DNA of 6,972 nt. It comes from Elusimicrobiota bacterium (lineage in GTDB: Bacteria > Elusimicrobiota > Elusimicrobia > JACQJN01). The position numbers were made by a program, and so were the translations under genes. The notes beneath the pieces are model-generated. The model had not been told where the DNA came from and searched no databases. It saw only the letters and a list, made by a program, of their open reading frames with translations. The DNA lies in contig JACQJM010000013.1 in assembly GCA_016205045.1 (NCBI GenBank), positions 1-6,972 of the forward strand, read 5' to 3'. Positions 6,383-6,972 of this stretch are shown here, piece by piece (the first letter of the stretch is position 1; every line of letters begins with the position of its first letter).

Positions 6383-6790
6383 GTGACTTCTCAACTGTAC
6401 GTCCTCTATTTCAAGCCCGCGGGTACCACCCAGAGCCCTGATGAAAAAAGTACGATGAAAAAGTTCGGCAAACCGATAGAGGCTTCCATTCAGGAAGGCA
6501 TGAAGGACCCTGAGTACAGAAAACATTATATGCAGTACCAAGTTAGAACGGCCATCGCCACGGTGATAAAGTCCTTGCGAGAAATCAAGGGCATGACACA
6601 AAAGGGGTTAGCGGAAAAATCGGGTATTCCACAACCACAAATCGCCAGATTGGAAAGCCTAGAGGATGAGCGCATCCCCGGCTTGGAGCAATTGGTCAAG
6701 ATATTCGCGGCTCTGGACTGCAGAGCATTTTTTGAGATTGTTCCCCCCATCAAAACTCACGCAGAAAAAAGGGAAATCGTTTTAGTCTAA
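6383..6790 (+). CDS. XRE-family helix-turn-helix regulator, HigA-like (orphan antitoxin-type)
   Basis: A 135-residue cytoplasmic DNA-binding protein. Residues 55-111 form a compact XRE/Cro-type domain: helix 1 about RTAIATVIKSLREIKG (55-70), helix 2 TQKGLAEKSG (72-81), recognition helix PQPQIARLES (83-92), then PGLEQLVKIFAALDC (99-113). The preceding DPEYRKHYMQYQVR and the trailing FFEIVPP are typical of HigA/XRE antitoxin-like regulators, which normally pair with a RelE/HigB-type toxin. None is visible: the promoter lies immediately upstream and no gene follows before the window ends. GTG at 6383 is the longest start; ATG at 6455 (Met25) would remove an N-terminus that lacks family resemblance (TSQLYVLYFKPAGTT) and leave a 111-residue protein that still holds the whole HTH. 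Neither has a convincing ribosome site; AAAGGG at 6363-6368 lies 14 bases before the GTG, close to the predicted transcription start. A palindrome inside the promoter suggests autorepression. The gene is divergent from the large exoprotein gene, which it might also control. Confidence 0.8.
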   Translation: MTSQLYVLYFKPAGTTQSPDEKSTMKKFGKPIEASIQEGMKDPEYRKHYMQYQVRTAIATVIKSLREIKGMTQKGLAEKSGIPQPQIARLESLEDERIPGLEQLVKIFAALDCRAFFEIVPPIKTHAEKREIVLV

Positions 6791-6834
6791 AAATGAAAAA
6801 AAGTTGGTCGAATGTGAGACGCTACCTTATTTAG

Positions 6835-6860
6835 TAAAATTTTGAGTCAGCAAAATTTTA
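6835..6860. terminator. AT-rich hairpin downstream of the XRE gene
   Basis: TAAAATTTTG (6835-6844), a six-base loop AGTCAG, then CAAAATTTTA (6851-6860) form a perfect 10-bp inverted repeat 45 bp after the stop codon. The stem has only one G-C pair and no T tract follows, so it is a poor intrinsic terminator. A processing site or protein site is equally possible. Confidence 0.3.
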
Positions 6861-6881
6861 AGCCCCGTTCAACTAGCGACC

Positions 6882-6965
6882 CAGTCCCACCGTCTGTCCC
6901 TTCTACTTTTAACCTTATAAGGTCGGGACTGTCCCGTCCTTGATGGATTTTAGGAAGAGGGACTG
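6882..6965. repeat. Cluster of GGGAC/GTCCC palindromes, REP-like
   Basis: The block holds CAGTCCC (6882-6888), GTCCCTTC (6896-6903), the palindrome CCTTATAAGG (6913-6922), the odd palindrome CGGGAC-T-GTCCCG (6924-6936) and GAAGAGGGACTG (6955-6966). The outer CAGTCCC and GGGACTG are inverted copies, and GTCCCTTC pairs imperfectly with GAAGAGGGAC. Such extragenic palindromes with a GGGAC core resemble REP elements mobilised by REP-associated tyrosine transposases. No transposase lies in the window; one may lie just beyond the right edge. Confidence 0.45.
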
Positions 6966-6972
6966 AGCTGAT

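Noticed and set aside
6383..6454. Remnant of a HigB/RelE toxin fused to the XRE protein
   Set aside because: The 24 codons show no recognisable toxin motif and are too few to support such a claim.

Overview
The window looks like chromosomal DNA from a Gram-negative bacterium with a type IX-like secretion system (T9SS). Two things suggest this: a PorV/PorQ-family outer-membrane protein, and a very large exported protein ending in a FlgD-Ig/T9SS type A-like sorting tail. The wording of the tail (TVSGSLV, ETDGDG, ASGVYLYLI, KGKLIVVR) and the large modular exoprotein remind me most of uncultured Elusimicrobiota and related lineages. That placement is from memory of family style, not from a search.

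Layout. Positions 6145 down to 43 carry two minus-strand genes that probably form one operon. The upstream gene (6145-1271) encodes a 1624-residue secreted protein: signal peptide, G8-like domain, twelve-coil right-handed beta-helix, a second solenoid-like stretch, about three fibronectin type III-like domains, a Big_5-like domain, a beta-sandwich with a calcium-loop motif, and the sorting tail. Fifty-eight bases later comes a PorV/PorQ-like protein (1212-43) with a TPR-like C-terminal extension. The likely logic is cargo plus outer-membrane shuttle, but the pairing is inferred from adjacency.

The junction between these two genes (1080-1273) is the most unusual DNA here. Two degenerate arrays of a 7-bp unit (GAAGNNC) sit in opposite orientation around a core of about 66 bp. 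The right array begins at the stop codon of the large gene and contains the start codon of the PorV-like gene. The left array encodes a peptide repeat (RASSFELRASS) in the signal-peptide region.

The 237-bp divergent region 6146-6382 holds the ribosome binding site of the large gene, a 12-bp direct repeat spaced by two helical turns, and a strong sigma70-type promoter with a near-perfect 18-bp palindrome between its -35 and -10 boxes. This promoter drives a plus-strand HTH/XRE regulator (6383-6790) resembling HigA-type antitoxins, with no toxin partner visible. Downstream (6791-6972) there is no gene, only an AT-rich hairpin and a cluster of GGGAC/GTCCC palindromes resembling REP-type repeats. 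No tRNA, rRNA, CRISPR or complete insertion sequence is present.
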